DNA of 55,487 nt, taken from assembly GCA_016186995.1 (NCBI GenBank), contig JACPKQ010000017.1:1-55487 (forward strand). Direction: 5' to 3'. This DNA comes from Deltaproteobacteria bacterium. GTDB taxonomy: Bacteria > Bdellovibrionota > JACOXK01. The translations under genes and the position numbers were made by a program. Of the stretch, positions 10,682 to 18,378 are shown piece after piece (the stretch's first letter is position 1; each line of letters begins with the position of its first letter). Below the pieces are notes generated by a model. It saw nothing but the letters and a program-made list of their open reading frames with translations. It made no database searches and had not been told where the DNA came from.

Positions 10682-11629
10682 ATGAAAAGGCTATTTTTAT
10701 CGGTATTATTTCTTCTCTCTTTCTCAAGTCTTCGTGCAGAGTCACAAGATGTTTATGTAGGCATTTTCTTAAACGATGTTATTAACGTTGATTTAAGAAC
10801 CAACACTTATATTTTTGATTTTTATCTTTGGTTTAGGTGGCAGGGGGAGAAAGACCCTTCAGACAGTTTTGAGTTTATCAATGCTTCAGATACGTGGTCG
10901 CACACATGGGAAAAAACTTATGAGACACCAAAGTTGATACATGGTTGGAAGTATCAATCACTGCATATTAATGGTAATTTTCATCATCCTTTTTTCTTAG
11001 GAAGTTATCCACTGGATGAACAAGATCTTGTCGTAGGAATTGAAGATGTTACCTCTAACCAAGAGGGTATTCGTTACATAGCTGATGTTGAAAATACATC
11101 CTATAGAAAAGATATCAATATGCCCAGTTGGAATATTTTAAACCATTCTATTGTGGCTGCCCCTTATACATATCCAACTTCTTTTGGAGACCCACAAAAT
11201 TTAGAAAAACCAGACCGGTACTCAAGGGTAACATTTAAAGTAAGAATTTCACGTAATAAACAGCTTTATCTTTTTAAAATGTTGCTTCCTATTCTTATTG
11301 TTTTACTATGCACTTTTATACTTTTTTTGATTAATCCAGAATATTCAGACGCCCGTTTAGCTTTGGCGATTACCGCCCTTGTCAGTGCTGTTGCTTTGCA
11401 TATTACGGTTTCCGGAGATTTACCGCAGGTAGGGTATCTCGTTTTGATCGATAAGATTTATAATCTTTGTTATTTTGCGATTTTTCTAGCCCTTGCTGAA
11501 ACCGTCTATACAACCTATCTTAAAGATAAGGGGCTTATAGTAAGAGCTAAAAAATTAGATAAAATTTCTTTTGTAGGATTATTAGTTCTTTTCTTAACAA
11601 TGTGCGTGTATCTTACAAGTTATGCATAG
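10682..11629 (+). CDS. Pentameric ligand-gated ion channel homologue (bacterial Cys-loop receptor family)
   Basis: The 315-residue protein has a signal peptide (cleavage probably near SLRA-ES, residue 19), an extracellular beta-sandwich domain of about 175 residues and four membrane helices. YPLDEQ at 109-114 corresponds to the Y/F-P-x-D motif of the Cys-loop (Pro-loop) position; no flanking cysteine pair is present, as in prokaryotic members. M1 starts near 197 with the conserved proline (LLPILIVLL). M2 runs about 225-245 (ARLALAITALVSAVALHITV) and is followed by SGDLPQVGYLVLIDKIY, a pattern typical of bacterial members. M3 follows and M4 ends the protein. Ligand and ion selectivity cannot be read from sequence. 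It overlaps the next gene by 8 bases, so the two are probably translationally coupled. Confidence 0.85.
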   Translation: MKRLFLSVLFLLSFSSLRAESQDVYVGIFLNDVINVDLRTNTYIFDFYLWFRWQGEKDPSDSFEFINASDTWSHTWEKTYETPKLIHGWKYQSLHINGNFHHPFFLGSYPLDEQDLVVGIEDVTSNQEGIRYIADVENTSYRKDINMPSWNILNHSIVAAPYTYPTSFGDPQNLEKPDRYSRVTFKVRISRNKQLYLFKMLLPILIVLLCTFILFLINPEYSDARLALAITALVSAVALHITVSGDLPQVGYLVLIDKIYNLCYFAIFLALAETVYTTYLKDKGLIVRAKKLDKISFVGLLVLFLTMCVYLTSYA

Positions 11630-12212
11630 AGCATGGCTTTTAGAAAAGTTAGATAAAATGCTCGTCATTCCCTTGGAAAAGAGAATCGAGAACACGCCTA
11701 TTAAACAAGTTCAAGAATTTGTACGTCGTCAACCCCAGTGTTTTGAAAGAACATGCTTAGAAGGGCATGTCACAGGCTCAGCTTTTCTTTTAAGCTATGA
11801 TCTTTCAAAAGTACTGCTCACTGAGCATAAAAAACTAGATAAATGGTTACAACTGGGTGGACATAGTGATGGTAATCCTAATACAGCTCAAGTTGCTTAT
11901 AGAGAGGCAATCGAAGAATCAGGTATTAAAGATCTTGTTTTTCTAAGTGATGATATTATGGATGTCGATGTTCATCTTATTCCTAAAACAGAAAAAGAAC
12001 CACAGCATTTTCATTATGATATTCGTTTTTTTTTAAAAGCGCCTCACAACGCAACGTTTAAAGTCAGTGCTGAGTCTCACGAACTCAAATGGTTTAGGCC
12101 AGAAGAAGTTCAAAATTTAAAAACAGACAGAAGCCTTTTGCGGCTTGTAGAAATATGGAAGAAGATTGCAGCTTACGAATTCGAGGTTGACATTCGTGAG
12201 CAGTCATCTTAA
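11622..12212 (+). CDS. NUDIX hydrolase
   Basis: The product is predicted to hydrolyse a nucleoside diphosphate linked to another group. The Nudix box region reads LGGHSDGNPNTAQVAYREAI and continues EESGI. The REAIEESGI half is canonical, while the expected Glu six residues after the second Gly is Pro, as in the GGHxDG-type NUDIX subgroup. The length of 196 residues is normal with an extra N-terminal helix. Its start overlaps the end of the ion-channel gene. The substrate is unknown and its link to the channel is positional only. Confidence 0.85.
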   Translation: MHRAWLLEKLDKMLVIPLEKRIENTPIKQVQEFVRRQPQCFERTCLEGHVTGSAFLLSYDLSKVLLTEHKKLDKWLQLGGHSDGNPNTAQVAYREAIEESGIKDLVFLSDDIMDVDVHLIPKTEKEPQHFHYDIRFFLKAPHNATFKVSAESHELKWFRPEEVQNLKTDRSLLRLVEIWKKIAAYEFEVDIREQSS

Positions 12213-12221
12213 GGAGGGAAT

Positions 12222-12806
12222 ATGAAATATTTAAAAATTTTTTTGGTGTTATTAACAATGGGGTTCGTAAATAATTGCGGAATTCGTTCGATTCCTATGG
12301 CAAAGAACAATGTTGAAGCCGCACTGTCTGAAATTACAAACCAATATAAAAGGCGTGCAGATCTTGTTCCTAATCTTGTCAATACAGTTAAAGGCTATGC
12401 AACGCACGAAAAAGAAACCTTAAATGCTGTTGTAGAAGCGAGAAGCAAAGCTTCACAAACAAATATTGATATGGGAAGTCTTAATGCAGAATCTCTTAAA
12501 AAGTTTCAAGCTGCTCAAGGAGAACTTTCTTCTATGCTTTCTCGGTTATTAGTTGTGGTTGAAAGATATCCTGATCTTAAAGCCAACCAAAATTTCAGAG
12601 ACTTGCAAGCTCAACTTGAAGGCACTGAAAACCGTATTACGATTGCAAGACGTCGTTACATTCAATCTGTACAAGGTTATAATAATAAAATAACTGTTCC
12701 TCCTGAGTCTTTTATAAATGTTATTTTTTATAAATATGAGAAGCTTCCTCAATGGACGACAGAAGATGCAGAAGAACTTAAAAAAGCACCAAAAGTTGAG
12801 TTTTAA
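12222..12806 (+). CDS. lemA: LemA family protein
   Basis: A strong Shine-Dalgarno sequence, AAGGAGGG, sits just before the ATG. The N-terminal hydrophobic segment (about residues 4-17) is followed by NNCGIRSIP, which may be a lipoprotein attachment site, although the residues before Cys are not a classic lipobox. The body has the LemA signature: RRADLVPNLVNTVKGYATHE, then long helices, then RRRYIQSVQGYNNKI and the terminal PPESFINVIFYKYEKLPQW. LemA proteins are helical membrane-associated proteins of unclear biochemical role. They commonly lie beside TPM-domain genes, as here with two TPM genes directly downstream. Confidence 0.93.
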   Translation: MKYLKIFLVLLTMGFVNNCGIRSIPMAKNNVEAALSEITNQYKRRADLVPNLVNTVKGYATHEKETLNAVVEARSKASQTNIDMGSLNAESLKKFQAAQGELSSMLSRLLVVVERYPDLKANQNFRDLQAQLEGTENRITIARRRYIQSVQGYNNKITVPPESFINVIFYKYEKLPQWTTEDAEELKKAPKVEF

Positions 12807-13562
12807 ATGGAATATTTTCAAGGTGTCATTCCCCGGTTTAACCGGGGAATCTTTTTATTTGTTGTTGCATTAATCTTACCTTTCTTTGTGTTTGCAGAGC
12901 GTAGCCTGCCTTTTTTAACTGGGCCTGTTGTAGATGAAATAGGTGTACTCAATGGGCAACAGAAAAGCGATATCGACATTGCTTTAAGAAATTTTTATTC
13001 TAAAACACAAAATCAAATTCAACTTGTTATTATTAACTCTTTAGAGGGTGAGGTTTTGGAGGATTTTTCTATTCGACTAGCTGAAAAGTGGAAGATTGGA
13101 AGTCGCTCCCAGGGAAGTGGAGTTATTTTACTAGTTGCTTTTAAAGAGAAAAAAATTCGAATTGAAGTAGGAGACGGCCTTGAAGGAATACTCACTGATT
13201 ATAGAGCAAGTCATATTATTCAGGATGATATGGTTCCTCTTTTTAAACAAGGCAATTATGCTGGGGGTGTAGCTCAAGGACTTTCCTCCATTGCAGAAGT
13301 TTTGGGTGGGAAGCTTTCCACAACAAGAAAGTTTTATACAAGGCGCAGTGGTGGTTGGATTGGAAACCTTTTTTATCTTTTCTTTTGGATTTTTCTTATT
13401 ATACCGTTTCTTTTTGGTAGAAAAAGACGCAGTGGTTATTTAGCGGCTTTTCTTTTGGGTAATATTTTAGGTGGGGGTGGACGAGGCGGTGGTTATGGAG
13501 GCGGAGGTTGGTCTGGCGGTGGAGGTGGTTTTTCGGGTGGCGGAGCGGGAGGTGGCTGGTAG
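12807..13562 (+). CDS. TPM-domain membrane protein (YgcG type) with glycine-rich tail
   Basis: The ATG immediately follows the lemA stop codon. A signal sequence (hydrophobic core about 16-31) precedes the TPM domain, seen in FLTGPVVDEIGVLN and the later KKIRIEVGDGLEGILTD. A membrane segment near 190-205 is followed by a basic stretch and a tail made almost only of Gly, Ser, Trp and Tyr, typical of YgcG-type proteins. The family (TPM_phosphatase) occurs with LemA; its phosphatase activity is shown mainly for plant members, so function here is uncertain. Residues about 7-15 (VIPRFNRGI) are encoded by a palindromic repeat that has entered the gene and supplies both arginines of the signal-peptide n-region. 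Confidence 0.9.
   Translation: MEYFQGVIPRFNRGIFLFVVALILPFFVFAERSLPFLTGPVVDEIGVLNGQQKSDIDIALRNFYSKTQNQIQLVIINSLEGEVLEDFSIRLAEKWKIGSRSQGSGVILLVAFKEKKIRIEVGDGLEGILTDYRASHIIQDDMVPLFKQGNYAGGVAQGLSSIAEVLGGKLSTTRKFYTRRSGGWIGNLFYLFFWIFLIIPFLFGRKRRSGYLAAFLLGNILGGGGRGGGYGGGGWSGGGGGFSGGGAGGGW
12825..12851. repeat. Palindromic repeat (family A) inside the TPM gene
   Basis: The core ATTCCCCGGTT / AACCGGGGAAT forms an 11-bp stem around one base and is preceded by GTC. It is the same kind of element as the GTCATCCCGGG...CCCGGGATCTA copies elsewhere in the window. Here it lies in frame near the 5' end of a coding sequence. Confidence 0.8.
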
Positions 13563-13570
13563 CTACCATT

Positions 13571-13598
13571 GTCATCCCGGGCGAAGACCCGGGATCTA
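13571..13598. repeat. Palindromic repeat (family A), intergenic
   Basis: The repeat starts GTCATCCCGGG and ends CCCGGGATCTA around a GCGAAGA-type loop. It fills most of the 56-base gap between the two TPM genes. Similar copies lie near 37.5, 40.2 and 44.6 kb. It could form a hairpin in the transcript, but no T-run follows, so I do not call it a terminator. Confidence 0.85.
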
Positions 13599-13618
13599 GA
13601 AGTTTGGAGAATGAATAA

Positions 13619-14245
13619 ATGAAAGTTGAAAAGTTTTTAACAAAAGAAGATAAAGATCTCATCTCAAAAGTAGTTTCAGAAGTTGAAAAGACAACAACAG
13701 GGGAGATTGTTCCCATGGTTGTAGGGGCGAGTGATACTTATCCGGCTGCCTCATGGCGCATAGCTATTGTTTTTGCTTTACTTCTTACTTCTTTTTTCTA
13801 CTTACTCTTTCCTTTTTTGGATATTTTAGTTTATTTACTTTTTGAAATTCCTGCTATTTTTCTAGGGCATTTTTTGGTACAGGTTCCAGGGCTTAAACGA
13901 TGGTTTTTAACTCGAAATGAGGTTGATCAAGAAGTTTTACAACGGGCTATGCAGGGCTTTTTGGACAATAATCTTCACGCTACGGAACAAAGAAATGGGG
14001 TTCTTATTTTCGTTTCTTTGTTAGAGCATCGAGTCCACATTTTAGCAGATAAAGGTGTTAATGATGTTGTTCCACCTGGTACGTGGGATGAGATTGTTAT
14101 GAATCTTATTAATCATATTCGCAAGAATGAAGTTCAAGAAGGATTTTGTAAAGCCATCGAAGCTTGTGGAGAGATTTTAAAGAAACACTTCCCAAAAACA
14201 AAAGAAAATCAAAATGAACTCAGCAATAAACTGGTGGTGGAATAA
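13619..14245 (+). CDS. Second TPM-domain membrane protein
   Basis: The 208-residue product opens with KFLTKEDKDLISKVVSEVEK and TTGEIVPMVV, the pattern of TPM-domain proteins that carry the domain without a signal peptide. Two hydrophobic segments lie at about residues 45-85, and the second half of the domain follows (HRVHILADKGVNDVVPPGTW). It is the last gene of the apparent channel-NUDIX-lemA-TPM-TPM transcription unit. A preceding GGAG at the end of the repeat-containing spacer can serve as ribosome binding site. Function is unknown beyond association with LemA. Confidence 0.85.
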   Translation: MKVEKFLTKEDKDLISKVVSEVEKTTTGEIVPMVVGASDTYPAASWRIAIVFALLLTSFFYLLFPFLDILVYLLFEIPAIFLGHFLVQVPGLKRWFLTRNEVDQEVLQRAMQGFLDNNLHATEQRNGVLIFVSLLEHRVHILADKGVNDVVPPGTWDEIVMNLINHIRKNEVQEGFCKAIEACGEILKKHFPKTKENQNELSNKLVVE

Positions 14246-14273
14246 TCGAACGAAGTAGGATATAAACACTGAT

Positions 14274-15158
14274 TTATTTCTTTGAAATTTTAGATCTATA
14301 CTCAGGCATAGCTTTCAAGAAAAATTGTTGTAACTTTTTTTTAACTCTTTCTTCAATCTGGCGTACGCGTTCTCTCGAAATGCTATATTTATTGCCAATT
14401 TTTTGAAGTGTCAGAGGCTTTTCAGCAACAATTCTATTTTTAAAAATAAAGTAATCTTTTTCTTGTTTTTTAATTGTTTTTTCAAACTCTGCTAGTTTTT
14501 CTTGAATTTTTCTCAATTCTTGTTCTTGAGCAAGTGTTTCATCTGGTGTTTCTTCATATGCCGACACTTGATCTAAGTGAGTTGTGGTAGAGTCTTCTGT
14601 AAGAGGAGCATCTAGAGAAACATCTTTGTGCGAAAGTCTTTGTTGCATAATTTTTACATCTTTTTCTGGAAGTTGTAAGCGTTCAGCAATGAGCTTGGGA
14701 GATGGCGGCAGACCTAATTTTTGTAAAGCTTCTTCTTCTTTTTTAAGTTTATAGAAAAGCTTTCTTTGGGCTTCAGTTGTGGCAACCTTTACAATACTCC
14801 AGTTTCTTTGGATGTAATCGTGGATGTAAGAGCGAATCCACCACACAGCATAAGTAATAAAACGAACATCTTTATAAGGGTTAAAGGTTTGAAGGGCTTT
14901 CATAAGGCCGATATTCCCCTCTTGGATAAGGTCCATCATTTTAAGTCCGTAATGAGTGTATTTATTGGCTATTGTGATAACAAAACGTAAGTTATGGAGT
15001 ATCAACTTTTGAGCTACTTGAGAATTCTTGCCCTCAAAGTATTTAATAGCGAGTTCTTTTTCCTCTTCTGCTGAAAGAACTGGATGTTTTTGAATTTCTG
15101 TTAGGTAAAGCTGGTAGGTTGAGGCTAAAGACGTATTTCTATGATTTTTTTCCGTCAT
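14274..15158 (-). CDS. rpoH: RNA polymerase sigma-32-type (heat-shock) sigma factor
   Basis: Region 2 is clear (HNLRFVITIANKY, DLIQEGNIGLMKAL, RFITYAVWWIRSYIHDYI), as is region 4 (TLQKIGNKYSISRERVRQIE). QRKLFYKLKK at residues 131-140 matches the RpoH box that separates sigma-32 from other sigma-70 paralogues, and region 1.1 is absent. The length of 294 residues fits. It probably directs transcription of protein-quality genes. It lies 55 bases downstream of the HU-type gene. The ATG has no Shine-Dalgarno sequence, and a possible promoter -10 is only about 15 bases upstream, so a very short leader is likely if that promoter is real. Confidence 0.92.
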   Translation of the reverse strand: MTEKNHRNTSLASTYQLYLTEIQKHPVLSAEEEKELAIKYFEGKNSQVAQKLILHNLRFVITIANKYTHYGLKMMDLIQEGNIGLMKALQTFNPYKDVRFITYAVWWIRSYIHDYIQRNWSIVKVATTEAQRKLFYKLKKEEEALQKLGLPPSPKLIAERLQLPEKDVKIMQQRLSHKDVSLDAPLTEDSTTTHLDQVSAYEETPDETLAQEQELRKIQEKLAEFEKTIKKQEKDYFIFKNRIVAEKPLTLQKIGNKYSISRERVRQIEERVKKKLQQFFLKAMPEYRSKISKK

Positions 15159-15172
15159 TTTAGGTATTTATA

Positions 15173-15199
15173 ATTATACCAAAAAGGACTATTTGTCCA
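15173..15199 (-). promoter_or_regulatory. Candidate sigma-70 promoter for rpoH
   Basis: On the minus strand TGGACA (15199-15194) and TATAAT (15178-15173) are separated by 15 bases, a little short. GGACAAATAGTCC overlaps the -35 as a 4+4 inverted repeat and might be a regulator site. The predicted start point would leave only about seven bases before the rpoH ATG. Confidence 0.4.
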
Positions 15200-15213
15200 C
15201 CCCTTGACAAAGA

Positions 15214-15525
15214 TTAGAGAGAAGAGCTTCCTTCAGAGTGGCCTATTTTTTTTTCATCGACGCGTTTTTTAAGTTCTTTCCCAGGCTTGAAGAAGGGAAG
15301 CTTTTTAGGGGGTACATGAATAGATTGTCCTGTACGTGGATTTCTTCCTGTGTAAGCTTCATAGTGACGACTGACAAACGATCCAAAGCCTCTAATTTCA
15401 ACACGGTCGTCTTTTTGAAGGGCTTCAGTCATGGTATCAAATACAATATTGACAACCATTTCTGCTTGTTTCTTAGTAATATTGTTTCTTTCTGATATTT
15501 TTTCTATGAGATCTGACTTGTTCAC
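15214..15525 (-). CDS. HU/IHF-family DNA-binding protein
   Basis: This is a small nucleoid protein that bends DNA as a dimer. The family body is complete: DLIEKISERNNITKKQAEMV, VEIRGFGSFVSRHY and the arm motif RNPRTGQSIHVPPKKLPFFK. The sequence looks closer to IHF-beta or HU than to IHF-alpha, but I cannot separate them reliably. It starts with GTG behind a good AAGGAGGG. An IHF-type partner is relevant because a perfect IHF consensus lies beside a sigma-54 promoter at 26.36 kb. Confidence 0.92.
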   Translation of the reverse strand: MNKSDLIEKISERNNITKKQAEMVVNIVFDTMTEALQKDDRVEIRGFGSFVSRHYEAYTGRNPRTGQSIHVPPKKLPFFKPGKELKKRVDEKKIGHSEGSSSL

Positions 15526-15560
15526 AGAACCCTCCTTGTGTATTTGGCTCCTCTCTCTTC

Positions 15561-15588
15561 ATTATAGGGAAGACATGATTTTTGTAAA
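15561..15588 (-). promoter_or_regulatory. Sigma-70 promoter of the HU/IHF gene
   Basis: On the minus strand TTTACA (15588-15583) and TATAAT (15566-15561) are 16 bases apart. The start point would fall about 30 bases before the GTG start codon, leaving room for the AAGGAGGG ribosome binding site. Confidence 0.65.
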
Positions 15589-15631
15589 GGTATAATTTTA
15601 CAGGATTTTTTGGATATATATGGGCTTTTGA

Positions 15632-15660
15632 TTGACGGTTAGTGGTGGGTCATTTATAAA
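15632..15660 (+). promoter_or_regulatory. Sigma-70 promoter of tRNA-Leu
   Basis: TTGACG and TATAAA are separated by exactly 17 bases. The predicted start point is about 20 bases before the tRNA, normal for a tRNA precursor. Confidence 0.75.
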
Positions 15661-15687
15661 AATAGTGATCTTCCAGGTTTCTTTCAG

Positions 15688-15775
15688 GCTCGGGTGGCGG
15701 AACTGGTAGACGCAAGGGACTTAAAATCCCTCGGACCTTTGCCGGTCCGTGCCGGTTCGACCCCGGCCCCGAGCA
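15688..15775 (+). tRNA. tRNA-Leu (anticodon TAA)
   Basis: The acceptor stem GCTCGGG pairs with CCCGAGC. The anticodon stem AGGGA/TCCCT closes the loop CTTAAAA, giving anticodon TAA. A long variable arm (CGGACCTTTGCCGGTCCG) marks a class II tRNA, and the T arm carries GTTCGAC. No CCA is encoded here. The last 12 bases recur at 16509-16520, where ACCA does follow the stem end. Confidence 0.95.
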
Positions 15776-16465
15776 TCACCGTATGTTTTCACATTCTTGA
15801 ATAAAACTTGAATGACGTTCTAAAGATTCGGTGAGTTGGCTAACCTTCTTAATAGCTTCTAATTCTCTCACTATTCTGACAAGCTCCCGAACTTTCTTAA
15901 CACAAGACTGATAGTCGTCAGCCAAGTCCAGACTATCATCCAAGATAAGACTTAGAAGATTAAGATTGTCGCCCCCTTTTTCTATAAGTGCTTTCTTTGT
16001 CTCTCTCTGTTTCTCCAAAATATACTTCTCTAAAGCTGAGGTCATTTGCTCCTCCGTTATCTTATTTGCTAAAAGTTCTTCATATTTTTTGCGATACTCA
16101 TTTACAGCTTTTGTCAAAGTAATATCTTGAGAATTTGGCTGAAAATAATAAAGAGCTCGCAGCCTACGCGGAAAAGAAAGACTTTGCATTCCTCTTGCTT
16201 CCTTGCCAGACATCCTACCCGTTATCCAATGCCCCCCAAACTTTTCCCAAAACCACATCTCTCTTAAGTGTGAATCTGTATACAGAGGGTCCTTTGCCCC
16301 TATGGGTCTTTTATAATAATACAATTCCAGAGCAACAGGAAGTTCCCATCCTTGTTTATCTATTGTTGCCTCTTTTTCATTTGTCCAAAAAATTGGCTTA
16401 GACTCATCCGCATGCAAAACGCTTATAGAACTAAGTATCAAAATGAAATATATGATTGTTTTCAT
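15776..16465 (-). CDS. Secreted protein of unknown function
   Basis: The 229-residue product has a clear signal peptide (MKTIIYFILILSSISVLHA-DE). The mature part begins with a Trp- and Tyr-rich region (residues 25-100) and continues into long charged helices that could form a coiled coil; I see no known motif. The gene ends right against the tRNA-Leu and lies wholly between the two copies of the tRNA 3' end, so it may have been carried in by integration there. Two further cysteines lie near the C terminus. Confidence 0.7.
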   Translation of the reverse strand: MKTIIYFILILSSISVLHADESKPIFWTNEKEATIDKQGWELPVALELYYYKRPIGAKDPLYTDSHLREMWFWEKFGGHWITGRMSGKEARGMQSLSFPRRLRALYYFQPNSQDITLTKAVNEYRKKYEELLANKITEEQMTSALEKYILEKQRETKKALIEKGGDNLNLLSLILDDSLDLADDYQSCVKKVRELVRIVRELEAIKKVSQLTESLERHSSFIQECENIR

Positions 16466-16508
16466 ATTCGTATTATCGGCTTTTTTTAAAAATACTTGAT
16501 GGCGGTAT

Positions 16509-16520
16509 CGGCCCCGAGCA
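16509..16520 (+). repeat. Duplicate of the tRNA-Leu 3' end (possible attachment-site copy)
   Basis: CGGCCCCGAGCA is an exact copy of the last 12 bases of tRNA-Leu (15764-15775), in the same orientation and 745 bases further on. Here it is followed by CCA, giving what looks like a displaced complete tRNA 3' end. A duplicated tRNA 3' end is what tyrosine-recombinase integration leaves behind, but no integrase is present. Confidence 0.5.
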
Positions 16521-16529
16521 CCACTCCTT

Positions 16530-17414
16530 TCAAGATGAATTAGAAAGTTTTAAAAAGTCCTCATAGGTTTGATTGAGCCTGACTGAACCATCTGGATCAA
16601 TGGATAACCGTTCGACATCATATTCATATTTTATATCGAAAAGAATTTCTTGATCAGTCCAATCTATATGCGTCTCTTGCTCACGAGAGAGGGGACTATT
16701 TTTGTCCTGATAGCTCAATAAAACAATGGCATGACGAAAACCCGGGAGATTTTTAATGACGAGTTTTCCAGGTCGTAGGCGTGTCTCATTTTTAAATCGA
16801 AAGAAAAAATGATCTGCGTTAACTTTGTACTTAACGCTCCTATATTTTTCTTCATCATCTTCCGATAGCAATTCGTGAAACCACATTTTTTGATCCCACG
16901 GGTCATAAAAAACTTTTAACCAAAAATCCAAATCAAGGCCTCCTGTATTTTCATAAAAACCTCGAGAAGTATATTTCCCATCTTTGTCAAATGTTCCAAT
17001 GGCAAAATGATATTCTTTATTGTAGATTTTTAAATAACCTTCTTCTTCTCTGATTTCATATTGTTCAAAGACAGCTCGATGTGATTTTTTATACCCCTGC
17101 ACAAATCGTTTAGAAAACTGTAATTGATGGCTCCATCTCATCGGCTGATCTCCTAAATAATCTTTTAAATTTTCTATTATGGAATACGGCTTATCTCCTC
17201 TTTTTCGATGGTAGACTGCATGCAAGCGAGAAGTGGTATACCTTGAATGATTCGTCCATTGATCATAAATCTCTTTAGAGTTGAGCCAATAATAATCTAA
17301 AAGCCTTGCATGATCTTTATCAAAAAAAGATTTAATCTCATCTGCTGTGGATGCCAGAGAAGCATGTGGCAAATATAAGAAAGGAACAATGATAAATAAT
17401 AGTAATTTTTTCAT
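16530..17414 (-). CDS. Secreted protein of unknown function
   Basis: The 294-residue product starts MKKLLLFIIVPFLYLPHASL, a typical signal peptide. The mature protein is rich in aromatic and charged residues, has no internal membrane segment and shows no motif I recognise. The gene lies just outside the duplicated tRNA end and runs in the same direction as the neighbouring secreted-protein gene. An AGGTATCG ribosome-binding-like stretch precedes the ATG. Confidence 0.7.
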   Translation of the reverse strand: MKKLLLFIIVPFLYLPHASLASTADEIKSFFDKDHARLLDYYWLNSKEIYDQWTNHSRYTTSRLHAVYHRKRGDKPYSIIENLKDYLGDQPMRWSHQLQFSKRFVQGYKKSHRAVFEQYEIREEEGYLKIYNKEYHFAIGTFDKDGKYTSRGFYENTGGLDLDFWLKVFYDPWDQKMWFHELLSEDDEEKYRSVKYKVNADHFFFRFKNETRLRPGKLVIKNLPGFRHAIVLLSYQDKNSPLSREQETHIDWTDQEILFDIKYEYDVERLSIDPDGSVRLNQTYEDFLKLSNSS

Positions 17415-17496
17415 ACAACGATACCTCCACTAAAAAAAATAGTGAAAGAAGTCATTTCAGTCAAGGGATTCTAGTAATTTACGCTGACTCCCCGTT

Positions 17497-18378
17497 TTAA
17501 TAATATTTTTTCTGTAAATAATGTTTTAAGGCGTTTTCCCAATGTCTTAAAGGTTCACCGAGAATTTCTCGTAGTCGATTTGTGGCAAGAGAGCTATTGT
17601 GAGGTCTTTGAACGTCACTTTTAAAAGAAGAATAAGAAATGGGTTTTATTTTTGAGCTCAAGCCATATAAATTGAGAGCCATTGAAGCAAAATCAAACCA
17701 AGTACAACTTGCTGGGTTGGTTACATGAATAACACCTTTGATATTTTTTTCTGCTAATCTTATAATAGCTTCTGCGGCATCAAGGGTGTAAGTAGGGGTC
17801 ATCCATTGATCATTCACAATGGATAATGGATCTTCTTGTTGTGCCTTATATAAAATCTTATCAATAAAATTGCCACCTTTTTCTTTTGAACCCGCCTCTC
17901 CAAAAAGGCTTGAAACTCGCACAACGAGGGAGTTGGTGTCTTGCATTAAAACAAGACCTTCTCCTGCCAATTTGGATATTCCATAAACATTAATGGGGTG
18001 AGTGGCTTCCTTCTCTGTATAAGAAGCACGTACATCTTTCTCACCTGCAAAAACATAATCAGTACTAATAAAAATAGATTTAGCATTTATTTTTTTTGCC
18101 ACTCTCGCTACATGAGAGGCTCCTATAGAGTTTATCGAAAAAGCTTTTTTTAAATCGTTTTCACATTCATTAACATTATGAAAGGCTGCAGTATTAATAA
18201 TAATATCAGGTTTGCTTGCACTCAGTACGTTATCAACATTGTTTAAATTGGATACTTCAATGTTTGTATGATTCAGTCTTATTGTTTTGTGCCCTCGTTC
18301 TTCACAAACTAGAGATAAATCAGATCCTAACTGACCAGAAGCTCCAATAATAGCAATGGATCGTCTGGTAGCCATCAT
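17497..18378 (-). CDS. rfbD: dTDP-4-dehydrorhamnose reductase-like protein (RfbD family)
   Basis: This is an NAD(P)-dependent short-chain reductase. IAIIGASGQLGSDLSLVCEE is the N-terminal nucleotide-binding motif of the RmlD/RfbD family, and INTAAFHNVNECEND is the following family motif. The catalytic YGISKLAGE (YxxxK) is intact. The length of 293 residues is normal. It overlaps the upstream epimerase gene by 4 bases (ATGA), so the two are co-translated. Because rfbA and rfbB are not in this cluster, the real substrate may be another dTDP- or nucleotide-4-keto sugar. Confidence 0.85.
   Translation of the reverse strand: MMATRRSIAIIGASGQLGSDLSLVCEERGHKTIRLNHTNIEVSNLNNVDNVLSASKPDIIINTAAFHNVNECENDLKKAFSINSIGASHVARVAKKINAKSIFISTDYVFAGEKDVRASYTEKEATHPINVYGISKLAGEGLVLMQDTNSLVVRVSSLFGEAGSKEKGGNFIDKILYKAQQEDPLSIVNDQWMTPTYTLDAAEAIIRLAEKNIKGVIHVTNPASCTWFDFASMALNLYGLSSKIKPISYSSFKSDVQRPHNSSLATNRLREILGEPLRHWENALKHYLQKKYY

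Noticed and set aside
13571-13598. Rho-independent terminator between the TPM genes
   Set aside because: The hairpin has no following T-run and belongs to a dispersed repeat family.
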